The translations under genes were made by a program, and so were the position numbers. From assembly GCA_050952465.1 (NCBI GenBank), contig JBMNKZ010000002.1, positions 269,351 to 333,350 on the forward strand: DNA of 64,000 nt, given 5' to 3'. The DNA is from DUPU01 sp050952465 (GTDB lineage Bacteria > Bacillota > Dehalobacteriia > Dehalobacteriales > Dehalobacteriaceae). Below the pieces are notes generated by a model that made no database searches, was not told the origin of the DNA, and was given only the letters and a program-made list of their open reading frames with translations. The first letter of the stretch is position 1. Each line of letters opens with the position of its first letter. Of this stretch, positions 40,327 through 49,857 are shown piece by piece.

Positions 40327-42606
40327 TTAAAGTAATCCTGCAGCCTGAAAAGCTTCGATCAGGCGCGGCGGATTCATCGGTAACTGATCTATTGCAACAC
40401 CGGTAGCACAAAGCAACGCATTACGAACAGCGCCAGCAACCGGGATCACCGGAGGTTCGCCTAGGGACTTATTTCCATAAGGACTGCTGGGATCAAACGT
40501 TTCCACAAATCTCACCCTTAAGGATGGTACATCCATCGCTGTTGGCATCTTATAATCCAGCAGATTTCCATTTAGCAGCCTGCCTTCATCACTGTACAGC
40601 ATCTGTTCAGAAAGGGCATAACCCAGCCCCATAGCCATCCCACCATGTACCTGTGCTTTTGCCAGCAGGGGATTAATGATCCGACCACTATCATGTACAT
40701 TGATGATATCTAGTATATTTATCCTGCCCAATGGGATATTTACCTCTATTTCAGCAAAACAGCATCCTAATGCATAGGTATTATCCTTACATTGAAAGGA
40801 AGATTCCGCAGTGATATGTACAGCATGCTTGTCACTGTAAAAAGCGTTCATCGCCAGTTCCTTCAATGATAAAAATGTCTGTCCGTTAACTTTGCTCAAC
40901 AGGATTCCCCCACAAAGATCAAGATCCTTCTTATGACAACCTAATAGCTCAACGGCATAATCGAAAATCTTTTCCCGAAACAGCAGGCAAGTCTGTTTCA
41001 ATGCGGCGCCTGACACATAGGATTGGCGAGAGCCGTAGGCACCCGTATCAAATGGCGTGACGTCAGTATCCTGCATACTAATCACATGTACCTGACTCGG
41101 TTCTATACCTATGGTTTCCGCAGCCATTTGCGTGAAAACAGTATCAGCACCTTGCCCGATCTCAGTAGCACCCATTTGGATCTGTACGGAACCGTCCTGA
41201 TTAAGTATCACTCTTGCACTCCCAATCTCCATGGCGCTGGGATAAGCACCTGTTTTGTAACTGAATATTGCCATGCCAACCCCACGTCGAGAAGAACCAC
41301 TTTGCTCACGATATAATTCCCGCTTTCTATGCCAATCTATATAGCTACTGCCCACGTCCATGCATTCCTTAAGTCCGTTGCTGTGGCAAATGATCCCCGT
41401 TCCCGGATCTACGTCCCCCTCGCGCATCATATTTCTTTTACGGAAGTCAATTGGATCAAGACCTAGCTTTCGGGCCAAATCATCCATATGGGATTCCATG
41501 GCAAAATTTATCTGGGGAATGCCATAGCCGCGCATTGCTCCGCCACTGCAAATATTGGTATAAACCGTGACCGCTTCCTGCCTTATCGCTTGTTGATGAT
41601 AGAGATTACGATAACCGCTAATTGCATTTGCCACAATCGTATGGCCATGGGACGCATAACCACCCTGATTTGAGACACCTTTAACATAACGCGCCACCAG
41701 ATTTCCTTTTGTGTCAACCCAGCTATGCAAATAGAACTCTATACCATGACGCGTACGACTGGAAAAAAAGGTTTCCTCTCTACTCATGTTAAAACAAACA
41801 CAGCGGCCACCCAGCAGCATTGTCAAATATGCTACTAATGGTTCGTAGAGCACGTCCTGTTTATTTCCAAAGCCGCCGCCAACACATGGTTTAATAACCC
41901 TGATCCTACCCCAGGGGATCCCCAACGCCTGACCGATCACTCGACGAACGATGTGGGGAATTTGGGTGGAAGTCGTTACTACAATACGGTCCCCTTCCAT
42001 ATAGGCAAAACACACTGGATTTTCGAGATGGCAATGTTGCACCGGAGCAGTAATATATTTTTTTTTGATTTCCAACAAGCCTTCCTGCTGTATAACGGTC
42101 TGCCAATCGCCATCTTCATAAACAGTTTTCTTTAAAATGTTATCAGGACGCTCCTCATGAATCGTACCTGCCTCAGGCATAAGAGCAGCCGAGGGATCGA
42201 GCAGCGCAGGGTATTCTTCATATTCTACACGCAACGCCGCTATTGCGCGAGCCGCAATGATTTCATCTGTTGCTACTATAGCAGCAATACAGTCACCAAA
42301 GTGACGCACTCTTTGATTTAATAGTTTACGGTCACACACATCTTGATGACTTTCATCCAAAGACCAAGGATGGCCAGCAGTAGGAAACTGGATATCCGGC
42401 ACATCGAAACAAGTTACAACCTTAACCACGCCGTCCATTGACAGCGCCTTGCTCGTATCGATGGATTTTACTAGACCGTTAGCGATTGTGCTATGAAGCA
42501 CTCGTACTACCAGCCCATTGGCCGGCATTAGGTCTTCTGTAAATTTTGCACGCCCCAATGCCTTATCAATCGCATCTACACGATTGATGCTTTTTCCGAT
42601 TGCCAT
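40327..42606 (-). CDS. Molybdopterin-binding hydroxylase large subunit (xanthine dehydrogenase family), set 1
   Basis: A 759-residue xanthine-dehydrogenase-family catalytic subunit. Visible features are the N-terminal VDAIDKALGRAKFTED domain, PCVGGGFGNKQD, GGAMRGYG, GATEIGQGADT and the C-terminal NKSLGEPP motif with the catalytic glutamate (about residue 717). ATG 42606 has a GGGGGG site; the upstream in-frame ATG at 42627 is less likely. It would hydroxylate (or dehydroxylate) a heterocyclic or aldehyde substrate using a Mo-pterin. The substrate cannot be read from sequence. Confidence 0.93.
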   Translation of the reverse strand: MAIGKSINRVDAIDKALGRAKFTEDLMPANGLVVRVLHSTIANGLVKSIDTSKALSMDGVVKVVTCFDVPDIQFPTAGHPWSLDESHQDVCDRKLLNQRVRHFGDCIAAIVATDEIIAARAIAALRVEYEEYPALLDPSAALMPEAGTIHEERPDNILKKTVYEDGDWQTVIQQEGLLEIKKKYITAPVQHCHLENPVCFAYMEGDRIVVTTSTQIPHIVRRVIGQALGIPWGRIRVIKPCVGGGFGNKQDVLYEPLVAYLTMLLGGRCVCFNMSREETFFSSRTRHGIEFYLHSWVDTKGNLVARYVKGVSNQGGYASHGHTIVANAISGYRNLYHQQAIRQEAVTVYTNICSGGAMRGYGIPQINFAMESHMDDLARKLGLDPIDFRKRNMMREGDVDPGTGIICHSNGLKECMDVGSSYIDWHRKRELYREQSGSSRRGVGMAIFSYKTGAYPSAMEIGSARVILNQDGSVQIQMGATEIGQGADTVFTQMAAETIGIEPSQVHVISMQDTDVTPFDTGAYGSRQSYVSGAALKQTCLLFREKIFDYAVELLGCHKKDLDLCGGILLSKVNGQTFLSLKELAMNAFYSDKHAVHITAESSFQCKDNTYALGCCFAEIEVNIPLGRINILDIINVHDSGRIINPLLAKAQVHGGMAMGLGYALSEQMLYSDEGRLLNGNLLDYKMPTAMDVPSLRVRFVETFDPSSPYGNKSLGEPPVIPVAGAVRNALLCATGVAIDQLPMNPPRLIEAFQAAGLL

Positions 42607-42668
42607 CTCATACCCCCCATTTGACAATAACGCATTGTATTAGAATTGTTTATAAACTTATGTAAATG

Positions 42669-43745
42669 CTATAGGTTTTCAATCTTCGTTTTTCCTGTCG
42701 CCTGATAACTACGGGTAAAGATGCTCCCCCTAGTAACATGGCGCACGATCCCATTAAGCATTTCCACAATGTATGCATTAATCGTATCTGGCTCACCGTC
42801 AACACGAGGGATCAACATGCCGCTTACCGGATCCAGCGCACCGGCATCCACACAGGCACTAATCATACGTTTCTCAAGTTTCCCGTCATGCAAAACTTCT
42901 TCCTCGCCAGCCAATGCGGCCAAACAAGCGCAGATTCCATAAGCACCCCAGTTGGAAATATTGCAGATTAGGCCGACATCAGCAGATACGTGGCACGCAA
43001 TACCACCACCACATCCACACAAACAAGTTGCGCCGTTAGGAATACCCGTCTTAACTTCTTCTTCCACATATCCCATACCCATCTCGTTGCCCAGATCACC
43101 TACGCCAATAGTAAGTATGCCACGTTTTTGAGCCTCCAAGAAGAGATAATCAAGCTTGGCCGTAACATCTGAAATATTATAGCCCATCCCACTGTGATGC
43201 ACCTGCTTTTCATTCCAGCCGGGACGTTCTACTGCGATCACAGCCTTAGGGTTAAGCCGATCAAGGATTTCAATGGCCTGAATCTTCGCTTCCTCATGAT
43301 CAATCGGAAAGCCCATTACCAGCGCCTTTCGGCCTCGTCCCCCGCGACGAAGTTCTTCTTCATTATCACAAACGATCATACCTGCTGCTTCGGTGGTCTT
43401 AGCCAGATTATCAACCAGAATGTCCTCAGTCAGGATCACCGGAACAGCACCCAGTGCTAGATCAAGACTCCTAGCTAATGCTGCCACACCGATGGGTCCG
43501 TCTGTTTCCGGACGGTTCCAGTTGAGAATCACAAAACCGGAAAGCAGAAGCACGGTATCACCCTTTTTTACTTGCTCATTAAGCAGGCGTGCTGCCTTTA
43601 GGGTCAACGGTTCACCGCCGCCCTTGGCACGTGCCGCTTCATAGGTTTTGGTAAGGGGCAAACCCTTTAGAATCGTCCAATTGGACATTGGTACCGTGAC
43701 CAAACGGTCAACAGCTTCGCCAATAAAGCGATAGTCCATATGCAA
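42669..43745 (-). CDS. DUF4392 protein, D-glutamate cyclase-like
   Basis: A 358-residue protein of the DUF4392 family, whose vertebrate relative converts D-glutamate and 5-oxo-D-proline into each other. Features: SNWTILKGLPLTKTYEAA at the N-terminus, LLLSGFVI, RPETDGPIGVAALAR, AVERPG, GVGDLGNEMGMG and a cysteine-rich CLCGCGGGIACHV loop. Within the operon it lies between a UbiD decarboxylase and a molybdenum hydroxylase, which suggests it acts on a lactam or cyclic amino-acid intermediate. The start may be TTG 43745 or ATG two codons later; AAGGAG serves either. Confidence 0.8.
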   Translation of the reverse strand: MHMDYRFIGEAVDRLVTVPMSNWTILKGLPLTKTYEAARAKGGGEPLTLKAARLLNEQVKKGDTVLLLSGFVILNWNRPETDGPIGVAALARSLDLALGAVPVILTEDILVDNLAKTTEAAGMIVCDNEEELRRGGRGRKALVMGFPIDHEEAKIQAIEILDRLNPKAVIAVERPGWNEKQVHHSGMGYNISDVTAKLDYLFLEAQKRGILTIGVGDLGNEMGMGYVEEEVKTGIPNGATCLCGCGGGIACHVSADVGLICNISNWGAYGICACLAALAGEEEVLHDGKLEKRMISACVDAGALDPVSGMLIPRVDGEPDTINAYIVEMLNGIVRHVTRGSIFTRSYQATGKTKIENL

Positions 43746-43763
43746 TAGTCTCCTTTTCCAGTA

Positions 43764-45104
43764 TTATCCTATTGGATTAAAATAATCTTCTATCTTGATT
43801 TGATCGTACATCTTGTTAGTGCGACGTTTATAAATATGTCTCTTATGGATCGGCGCGGTGGCATCTATCCCAAATTTTCCGATATTCTCGTCCTTGACAT
43901 CTTCTCTCGTGTAGGAAGACACACCAGGAACAATGATCACATCTTTATCGGGACAGCACCGGGTCTGGATCGCCCACAAAACGTCATTGGGCTTACGAAT
44001 ATCTACATCCTCATCCACCACTACCGCAAATTTAATCCAAGCATATGAGGCCATTGCAGAAAGAAGAATATTCTTCGGCTGCTGTTCGTTACGTTTCTGT
44101 AAGCGAATAAAACAGCCAAACACAAAGGGCGAAGTTACAACATCAATAATATCCTCTGGGTTAGCAAACTTTTTTATATGATTGAATATCTCGGCTTCTA
44201 TCGGCAGACCCAGCAAATTAATATCCTCTGCACCGCCGGCAAAAATATCATGCCAGAAGGCGTCCCTGCGGTGAGTGATTGCGGTCATTTGGAACACATG
44301 GTTCTGCATCACAGGCACATAAGAATCAGTAAACTCACCGAATGGGCCTTCATCCTCCCGAACGTGAGGCAGTACCTTACCCTCTATCACTATCTCAGCA
44401 TGGGCCGGAACCAACACGTCGATCGTCTTACAGCGCACCACGTCCAATTGCTCATTGGACAGGGCACCAGCAAATTCCAATTCGTCCCGATCTATGGGGA
44501 TCTTGGAAGCACCGCTGTACATCACTGCCGGAGAGGCACCAATGACAATGGCAACCTCCAGAGGCTTGTTTAGTGCTTCTGCAGCTTCATAAAACACACC
44601 TAAGTGCTGCGGCGGCATCATCCGCACACGAAGCTTATCCTTGTCAACCAGTTGGCAGCGGTTGAAGGAGGCGTTCATCATGCCAAGTTCGGGGTGACGT
44701 GCCACCAACACACCTCCGGTAATATAACGTCCATTGTTGCCGTCACTGTGCAGGCAAAGAGGCAGGTCAAACAAACTAGGATCAGACTCAACTACCTCTT
44801 GTACCGGGGCACTCTCAACTATACGGTATGGCTTTTGCTGTGCTTCACGTTGACTCCATTGATGCACCATTTGCCGCGGCTCCATATTTAAGGATTCAGC
44901 AATCCCCTCCCTGGAGGAAAGGGCATATGAAAGCACAGGATATTTAGAGCCTTTCACATTTTCAAAATAGGCCGCTTTACCATATTGTTCGTTGATCTTT
45001 TTAGCAACCGCAACTAATTCGTAATCGGGATCAACCTCCCGTGTCACGTGGGCAACCTGCCCCCGCGCCTCCAGCCATTTAAGTAATTCGCGTAAATCTT
45101 TCAT
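43764..45104 (-). CDS. UbiD-family prenyl-FMN decarboxylase
   Basis: A 446-residue UbiD-type (de)carboxylase. Recognisable parts are the N-terminal MKDLRELLKWLEARGQ, YITGGVLVARHPELGMMNASFNRCQ (prFMN and metal site), and the REDEGPFGEFTDSY acidic catalytic motif, followed by HDIFAGGAEDINLLGLP. It decarboxylates aromatic or alpha,beta-unsaturated acids with prenylated FMN, which needs a UbiX prenyltransferase encoded elsewhere. Operon neighbours (molybdenum hydroxylases, D-glutamate cyclase-like) imply a heteroaromatic acid as substrate. ATG 45104 follows AGGAGG. Confidence 0.93.
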   Translation of the reverse strand: MKDLRELLKWLEARGQVAHVTREVDPDYELVAVAKKINEQYGKAAYFENVKGSKYPVLSYALSSREGIAESLNMEPRQMVHQWSQREAQQKPYRIVESAPVQEVVESDPSLFDLPLCLHSDGNNGRYITGGVLVARHPELGMMNASFNRCQLVDKDKLRVRMMPPQHLGVFYEAAEALNKPLEVAIVIGASPAVMYSGASKIPIDRDELEFAGALSNEQLDVVRCKTIDVLVPAHAEIVIEGKVLPHVREDEGPFGEFTDSYVPVMQNHVFQMTAITHRRDAFWHDIFAGGAEDINLLGLPIEAEIFNHIKKFANPEDIIDVVTSPFVFGCFIRLQKRNEQQPKNILLSAMASYAWIKFAVVVDEDVDIRKPNDVLWAIQTRCCPDKDVIIVPGVSSYTREDVKDENIGKFGIDATAPIHKRHIYKRRTNKMYDQIKIEDYFNPIG

Positions 45105-45128
45105 ATGTAGCCTCCTGCTATTATGTGT

Positions 45129-46307
45129 TTAGATAATTGCTTTTTCCACGATTAACTTGTTTTCCCGGAAACGACGGATGTTCATGGCACTCAAATCCAG
45201 GGTACGGTATTCGCCATACATGATATGTTCAGCTAGGCCACGACCTGCCGCCGGTGCTTGCATCAAACCATGGCCGGAAAAACCATTAATCAGGTAAAAA
45301 TTCGGAACATCGGGATGCTGGCCGATGATAGCGTTAAAATCAATAGGGTTATACTCATAGCAACCCCGCCAGTATTTTAACAGCTTTAGGTTGTCAAGTT
45401 TCTCCATACGATCGGCGAGATCAGGCCAGATCTCCGCTTCAAAATAAGGCACATCGACATTAAAATCAAAACCAAAGCTAAAATCAAGCTTTGTCTTACC
45501 GCAGAGCAGCGTATCACCGGTCTGATGCTCTCTGTACCACCATGTGGTGGTGGGCAGCGTAGTATAGGAATTACCAACATTGGCATCCATCGGCATCTTA
45601 GCTACATATAGGTCATGGGCCATTGGTTCCACCGGAATGTCGAGGCCAATCATCTTTCCGATTTCTTTTGCCCATGGACCTGCTGCGTTAACAACAATGT
45701 CGGCACTATAGGTCTCACCGGATTTGCAGTTTACTTCACTGATTTTGTCTCCGGCCATCTTCATCCCGATTACTTCGTCGGTGATTAGTTCAGCACCCAG
45801 TTCTCTGACCTTCCGTAGATAACCGGTTAACACGGACTGGGGATCGAGAATGCCTTCTCTTAGACACACGGTACCTCCAACAATACCTGATAAATCTGTT
45901 TCTGGTAACATAGTCTCTAAATCACTGGGGGAAAGCAGTTTAATATCAACGCCCTCTTCTTTTTGCACTTTGGCATTTTCCAGTGCTACCGGCCATTTGC
46001 TTTCATCCACCAAGAAAAGGTAACCACCCTGGCGCAAATCAATCTCTGGTTTCCCGAAGGCTTTTGTCTCCATTAGTTCACCAAAATTCTCAAAGGTTTC
46101 AACACTCATCTTAGCCATTCTAATGTTGATACGTTCGCTGAATTGCTGACGGATACCACCCAGAGCGAGAGGTGTCGCAGCAAATTTATAAGTTGGATCT
46201 TTTTCAATCATTAGAATTTTCATGTTCGGGTTTTCGTTTAACATCGTGTACGCAGTTGCACTTGCCATTAAAGATCCGCCAACAAAGATTACATCATAAT
46301 TCTTCAT
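45129..46307 (-). CDS. FAD-dependent DAO-type oxidoreductase
   Basis: A 392-residue D-amino-acid-oxidase/sarcosine-dehydrogenase-fold flavoprotein. The Rossmann start is VIFVGGSLMASATAY with an E (IEKDP) at the adenine-ribose position; VNAAGPWAKEIG and GFSGHGLMQAPAAGRGLAE are the usual downstream family motifs. The first glycine loop is GGSLMAS rather than GxGxxG, a mild variant. GGGGGCAAT lies before ATG 46307. It probably oxidises a cyclic or N-substituted amino acid and hands electrons to the EtfBA proteins of the same operon. Confidence 0.87.
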   Translation of the reverse strand: MKNYDVIFVGGSLMASATAYTMLNENPNMKILMIEKDPTYKFAATPLALGGIRQQFSERINIRMAKMSVETFENFGELMETKAFGKPEIDLRQGGYLFLVDESKWPVALENAKVQKEEGVDIKLLSPSDLETMLPETDLSGIVGGTVCLREGILDPQSVLTGYLRKVRELGAELITDEVIGMKMAGDKISEVNCKSGETYSADIVVNAAGPWAKEIGKMIGLDIPVEPMAHDLYVAKMPMDANVGNSYTTLPTTTWWYREHQTGDTLLCGKTKLDFSFGFDFNVDVPYFEAEIWPDLADRMEKLDNLKLLKYWRGCYEYNPIDFNAIIGQHPDVPNFYLINGFSGHGLMQAPAAGRGLAEHIMYGEYRTLDLSAMNIRRFRENKLIVEKAII

Positions 46308-46341
46308 TTTATTGCCCCCATTCAATTTTTTATTGGAAATT

Positions 46342-47307
46342 TTATTCTGCACAAACTTGCAAAAATGCACGTTTGACTGCGGACTTGCCTAGTGCCTTTC
46401 TGGTTACAGCATCGACCCGACTATCGTGAAACGGCGCGATCTTTTTTGCTGCTAGAATCTGAACTTCATCTATTAATGCCGCCGCTTCCCTAGGAGTTTT
46501 GCCCTGTAACAACGGTTTGATATCATCTACATACTGTGGTTTCACACCCGCACTGCCCATTACAACCGTAGCTTGGGTAATCCGCCCATCCTGCTCCGCC
46601 AAGCTGATAGCGCAACTAATTAGGGGAAAATCGAAGGAACCCCGGATCGTCTCTCTGGCATAAGCAGAACGTAAAACATCCTCCGTCGGCGGAATAACCA
46701 GCGCAACTAAAATCTCATCAGCCTCTTTTGCCTTCTTACCAGCATCAAGATAAAGCTCAGAGAGCGGCGTTTGCCGTGTGCCCCGTGGACTCTGCCAACA
46801 GGCTGCCGCATGGTAAGACATTAACACCGGTGCCACATCAGACTGAAATAAAGCCACACACTGGGGACTCTTTTTATATTGATAACAACATCCCCCCCCC
46901 AACTTGAAACAATGGTCTACTCTCCGCCAACTAACCGATTGGTTGAAATAGACACAACGATTCTCCTGCAGTACATTACCTCCAATCGTCGCCATATTAC
47001 GAATCTGCGGGGACGCTACGCGGGAGCATGCCTGCTGCAGCCCAGTATATCCAGATAACTCTTGATTTTCGATTATCTCCACTAGTTTGGTTAATGCACC
47101 AATCTGCAGTGAACCGTCTGGCAGCACAACAATACCACTAAGCTCAGGAATCTCATCCAAACAAACGAACAGTGGATGCGACTCAATCCCTTGGTTAATA
47201 CGGGGGATAATATCCGTACCTCCGGCAACAGGATACGCATCGGGATGATCTTTAAAGATTTGCCACAACTCTGCCAAAGAGTGGGCTTTACACACTTGAA
47301 ATGCCAT
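46342..47307 (-). CDS. Molybdenum hydroxylase FAD subunit with extra 4Fe-4S loop (HcrB-like), set 2
   Basis: A 321-residue FAD subunit with PVAGGTDIIPRINQG and SPQIRNMATIGGNV motifs. Unlike set 1 it carries an insertion with the run NRCVYFNQS, then HCFKLGGGCC and SPQC (Cys118, Cys133, Cys140/141, Cys150). The spacing is close to the four cysteines that hold the additional 4Fe-4S cluster in the beta subunit of 4-hydroxybenzoyl-CoA reductase. That cluster lets low-potential ferredoxin electrons enter for reductive dehydroxylation. ATG 47307 follows GGGAGGAAAG. This is the strongest hint that set 2 works in the reducing direction. Confidence 0.9.
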   Translation of the reverse strand: MAFQVCKAHSLAELWQIFKDHPDAYPVAGGTDIIPRINQGIESHPLFVCLDEIPELSGIVVLPDGSLQIGALTKLVEIIENQELSGYTGLQQACSRVASPQIRNMATIGGNVLQENRCVYFNQSVSWRRVDHCFKLGGGCCYQYKKSPQCVALFQSDVAPVLMSYHAAACWQSPRGTRQTPLSELYLDAGKKAKEADEILVALVIPPTEDVLRSAYARETIRGSFDFPLISCAISLAEQDGRITQATVVMGSAGVKPQYVDDIKPLLQGKTPREAAALIDEVQILAAKKIAPFHDSRVDAVTRKALGKSAVKRAFLQVCAE

Positions 47308-47320
47308 CTTCTTTCCTCCC

Positions 47321-47803
47321 TTAGCCATAAAGCTTCTGAGAAGCCAACTTTACTGCATTAATAATTTGCACATATCCGGTACAACGGCATAAATTACCGG
47401 CCAATGCTTCCTTGATCTCATCTTCGCTGGGGTGATGATTACGGTCCAGCAATGCTTTAGCGCTCATGATAAAACCCGGTGTGCAAAAACCGCAATGAAT
47501 AGCACCAGATTCGATGAAAGCCTCCTGGATCGGATGGATCTCATCCGGAGCAGCCAGTCCTTCAATGGTAACCACATTTTTTCCATATGCCTGCTGCGCT
47601 AATGTCACACAAGAATATACGGCTCGTCCGTCCATCAAAACCGTGCATGATCCACATTCCCCAGAATTGCACGACCGCTTAGTACCGAACAGACCAAGGT
47701 AGTTACGCAGATAATCAAGTAAGGTCATATCCTCGTCAATCATATCCCTGCGTTCTTCGCCGTTCACGGTTATCTTCAGAAGAGTTTTATTATCATTTTT
47801 CAT
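47321..47803 (-). CDS. Molybdenum hydroxylase 2Fe-2S subunit (XdhC/HcrC-like), set 2
   Basis: A 160-residue subunit with complete cluster ligands: C45, C50, C53, C65 (CNSGECGSC) and C104, C107, C139, C141. ATG 47803 has a GAGGG site; an upstream in-frame start overlaps the EtfA stop and lacks one. It belongs with the FAD subunit (46342-47307) and the large subunit at 49857-52151, though the EtfBA genes separate it from the latter. Confidence 0.94.
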   Translation of the reverse strand: MKNDNKTLLKITVNGEERRDMIDEDMTLLDYLRNYLGLFGTKRSCNSGECGSCTVLMDGRAVYSCVTLAQQAYGKNVVTIEGLAAPDEIHPIQEAFIESGAIHCGFCTPGFIMSAKALLDRNHHPSEDEIKEALAGNLCRCTGYVQIINAVKLASQKLYG

Positions 47804-47853
47804 ACGTTTACCCTCATTTCTCAATAAAGATATCCTTCGAAAATCGGTCAAAC

Positions 47854-49062
47854 TTATTTTTTTCGTGCATTCTGTGCAGCAATCAGCTTGGGAAGGAATT
47901 CATAAAGATCGGCCACGATACCAATATCCGCCATATGGAAGATGGGAGCATTAGGGTCGAGATCAATAGCCACGATCTTTTTGGCTGAACTCATACCGAC
48001 AATGTGTTGAATGGCGCCGGAAACACCACAAGTAATGTAGAGTTTGGGTCCGATAGTTTTACCTGTTTGGCCAATCTGATGTTCATAAGAAATTAAGCCA
48101 GCGTCCACCACCTTCCGGGTTGCGCCCAAGGCACCACCGAAGGCTTTAGCCAGTTCGGTTACCAGGGAGAGCCCCTCCTCTGTCGCTGCACCGTAACCGG
48201 CGGCTACTACGATTTCGGCTTCGTCCACTGAAGCTTCGCTGATTTCTGCAATATAGTCGACGATCTTCGTCATTACTCTATCTTCATCAAGGTTATAATT
48301 CCTTTCGATGACTTCTCCTTGACGTGAAACGTCCCGCGCCAGCGGTTTCATTACCTTAGGGCGTACGGTAGCCATTTGAGGCCAGGTATAAGGGCAAAGA
48401 ATGCTGGCGAATAAGTTACCCCCAAAAGCAGGCCGAGTCTGGATCAAAATGCCGTTTTCACGCAGCTCCAGCTGAGTACAATCAGCACTTAGGCCTGTTT
48501 TAAGAGCAGCTGCCAGGCGTGGTGCCAGGGAACGACCCATGGCCGTAGCAGAAAAGAGAATAGCGAGGGGCTTTTCTTCTTCGACCAGACTCTTAATGGC
48601 ATCTTTATAAGGCTGATCCATAAAATGACTAAATATTTTATTCTGCATTAAATATACTTTGTCCGCACCGGAGGCAATCAACTCGGAGGTATATGAGCCC
48701 GCCTCTTCACATAGTAACACCGCAGCCACGTTGTGAGCTGTGCCAGCAACCAAACGTTGTGCTTCCCCCAGAAGTTCCATAGTGCAGGAAGCAATACGGC
48801 CATCTCTAAGTTCAGTGATCACCCAGATGTCATGGCAATCGGCCAGATGAGACACATCAAGGTGGTCCAAATTGCCTGCACCGGCTCCCTGTTTTTCAAT
48901 AGCTTCGCTGGGGCACTCCGTAACGCAAGAACCACAAATGTTACAGGCATCACTGATCACGGCAATATTTTCCCCATCCAGTTCAATAGCGTTTTGCAGA
49001 CAGGTGTCGATGCATATACCGCAACCTATACATTTATCTCGTAATATCTTAATACCAGGCAT
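47854..49062 (-). CDS. etfA: Electron transfer flavoprotein alpha subunit with N-terminal 2[4Fe-4S] ferredoxin
   Basis: A 402-residue fusion: residues 1-60 form a bacterial ferredoxin (C11, C14, C17, C21; C40, C43, C46, C50), and the rest is EtfA with the FAD-domain motif GQTGKTIGPKLYITCGVSGAIQHIVGM. Ferredoxin-EtfA fusions are known from anaerobes where Etf passes electrons between flavin enzymes and ferredoxin, sometimes by bifurcation. It follows etfB by 15 bases inside a molybdenum hydroxylase operon, an unusual setting that links it functionally to the hydroxylase or the DAO-type oxidoreductase. Confidence 0.93.
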   Translation of the reverse strand: MPGIKILRDKCIGCGICIDTCLQNAIELDGENIAVISDACNICGSCVTECPSEAIEKQGAGAGNLDHLDVSHLADCHDIWVITELRDGRIASCTMELLGEAQRLVAGTAHNVAAVLLCEEAGSYTSELIASGADKVYLMQNKIFSHFMDQPYKDAIKSLVEEEKPLAILFSATAMGRSLAPRLAAALKTGLSADCTQLELRENGILIQTRPAFGGNLFASILCPYTWPQMATVRPKVMKPLARDVSRQGEVIERNYNLDEDRVMTKIVDYIAEISEASVDEAEIVVAAGYGAATEEGLSLVTELAKAFGGALGATRKVVDAGLISYEHQIGQTGKTIGPKLYITCGVSGAIQHIVGMSSAKKIVAIDLDPNAPIFHMADIGIVADLYEFLPKLIAAQNARKK

Positions 49063-49077
49063 GAAGTTTTCCTCCTC

Positions 49078-49857
49078 TTAAAGCGCCGCGTCGATTTGTA
49101 ATAACAGGGCGTTAATTATATCATCATCTGGACCGGATAGCATTTGGCAATTGCCGCGAGCCTCGGGTGTAAATGTTTTCATCACAGTCGTCGGCGAACC
49201 TTGCAGCCCAACTTCTTCTTCCCTCAAACCAAGATCTTGGATACCCCAAACCGGAATTACTTTCTGTTTTGCTGCACGTTTTAACTTAAAAGACGGCAAT
49301 CTTGGTGTATTGATATCCTTCAAGACCGTTAACATCGCAGGAAGCTTAACCTGAATAACCTCAATACCGGTTTCCGTCATTCTTTCCAGCAGGATAGCAT
49401 CGTCATTAACCTCACGAATTTTTTTGACATAGGCCACATGAGGAATACCTAAAAGTTCAGCAATCTCGGGACCAACCTGAGCGGTATCACCATCAATAGC
49501 TTGTTTGCCACAGAGGATCAAATCCACGTCACCTAATTTCTTAATGGCTGCAGCAAGGATTTTTGCCGTAACAAAGGTGTCTGAACCACGGAAAGCACCG
49601 TCACAGATATGTACTGCATGGTCAACACCCACAGAAAAGGCATCATGCAACACCGAAATCGCCTGTTGCGGGCCCATGGTAATTGCTGTGACTTCGCCGC
49701 CACAGCTATCTTTGATTAAAATACCTTCTTCGATGGCATAGGCATCAAAGGGATTAAGAATGGCTGGAACATTATCACGAACCAAAACACCGGTTTCCTT
49801 GTCAATAGTAATTTCAACAGTGTCCGGTACTTGTTTGATGCAAGCAACGATTTTCAT
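49078..49857 (-). CDS. etfB: Electron transfer flavoprotein beta subunit
   Basis: A 259-residue EtfB, beginning with KIVACIKQVPDTVEI and containing LILCGKQAIDGDTAQVGPEIAELLGIPHVAYV. The DGDTAQVGPE nucleotide loop is typical of EtfB proteins that bind FAD in the beta subunit (bifurcating and related types). Its ATG overlaps the stop of the upstream large subunit by one base, so it is tightly coupled. Confidence 0.93.
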   Translation of the reverse strand: MKIVACIKQVPDTVEITIDKETGVLVRDNVPAILNPFDAYAIEEGILIKDSCGGEVTAITMGPQQAISVLHDAFSVGVDHAVHICDGAFRGSDTFVTAKILAAAIKKLGDVDLILCGKQAIDGDTAQVGPEIAELLGIPHVAYVKKIREVNDDAILLERMTETGIEVIQVKLPAMLTVLKDINTPRLPSFKLKRAAKQKVIPVWGIQDLGLREEEVGLQGSPTTVMKTFTPEARGNCQMLSGPDDDIINALLLQIDAAL

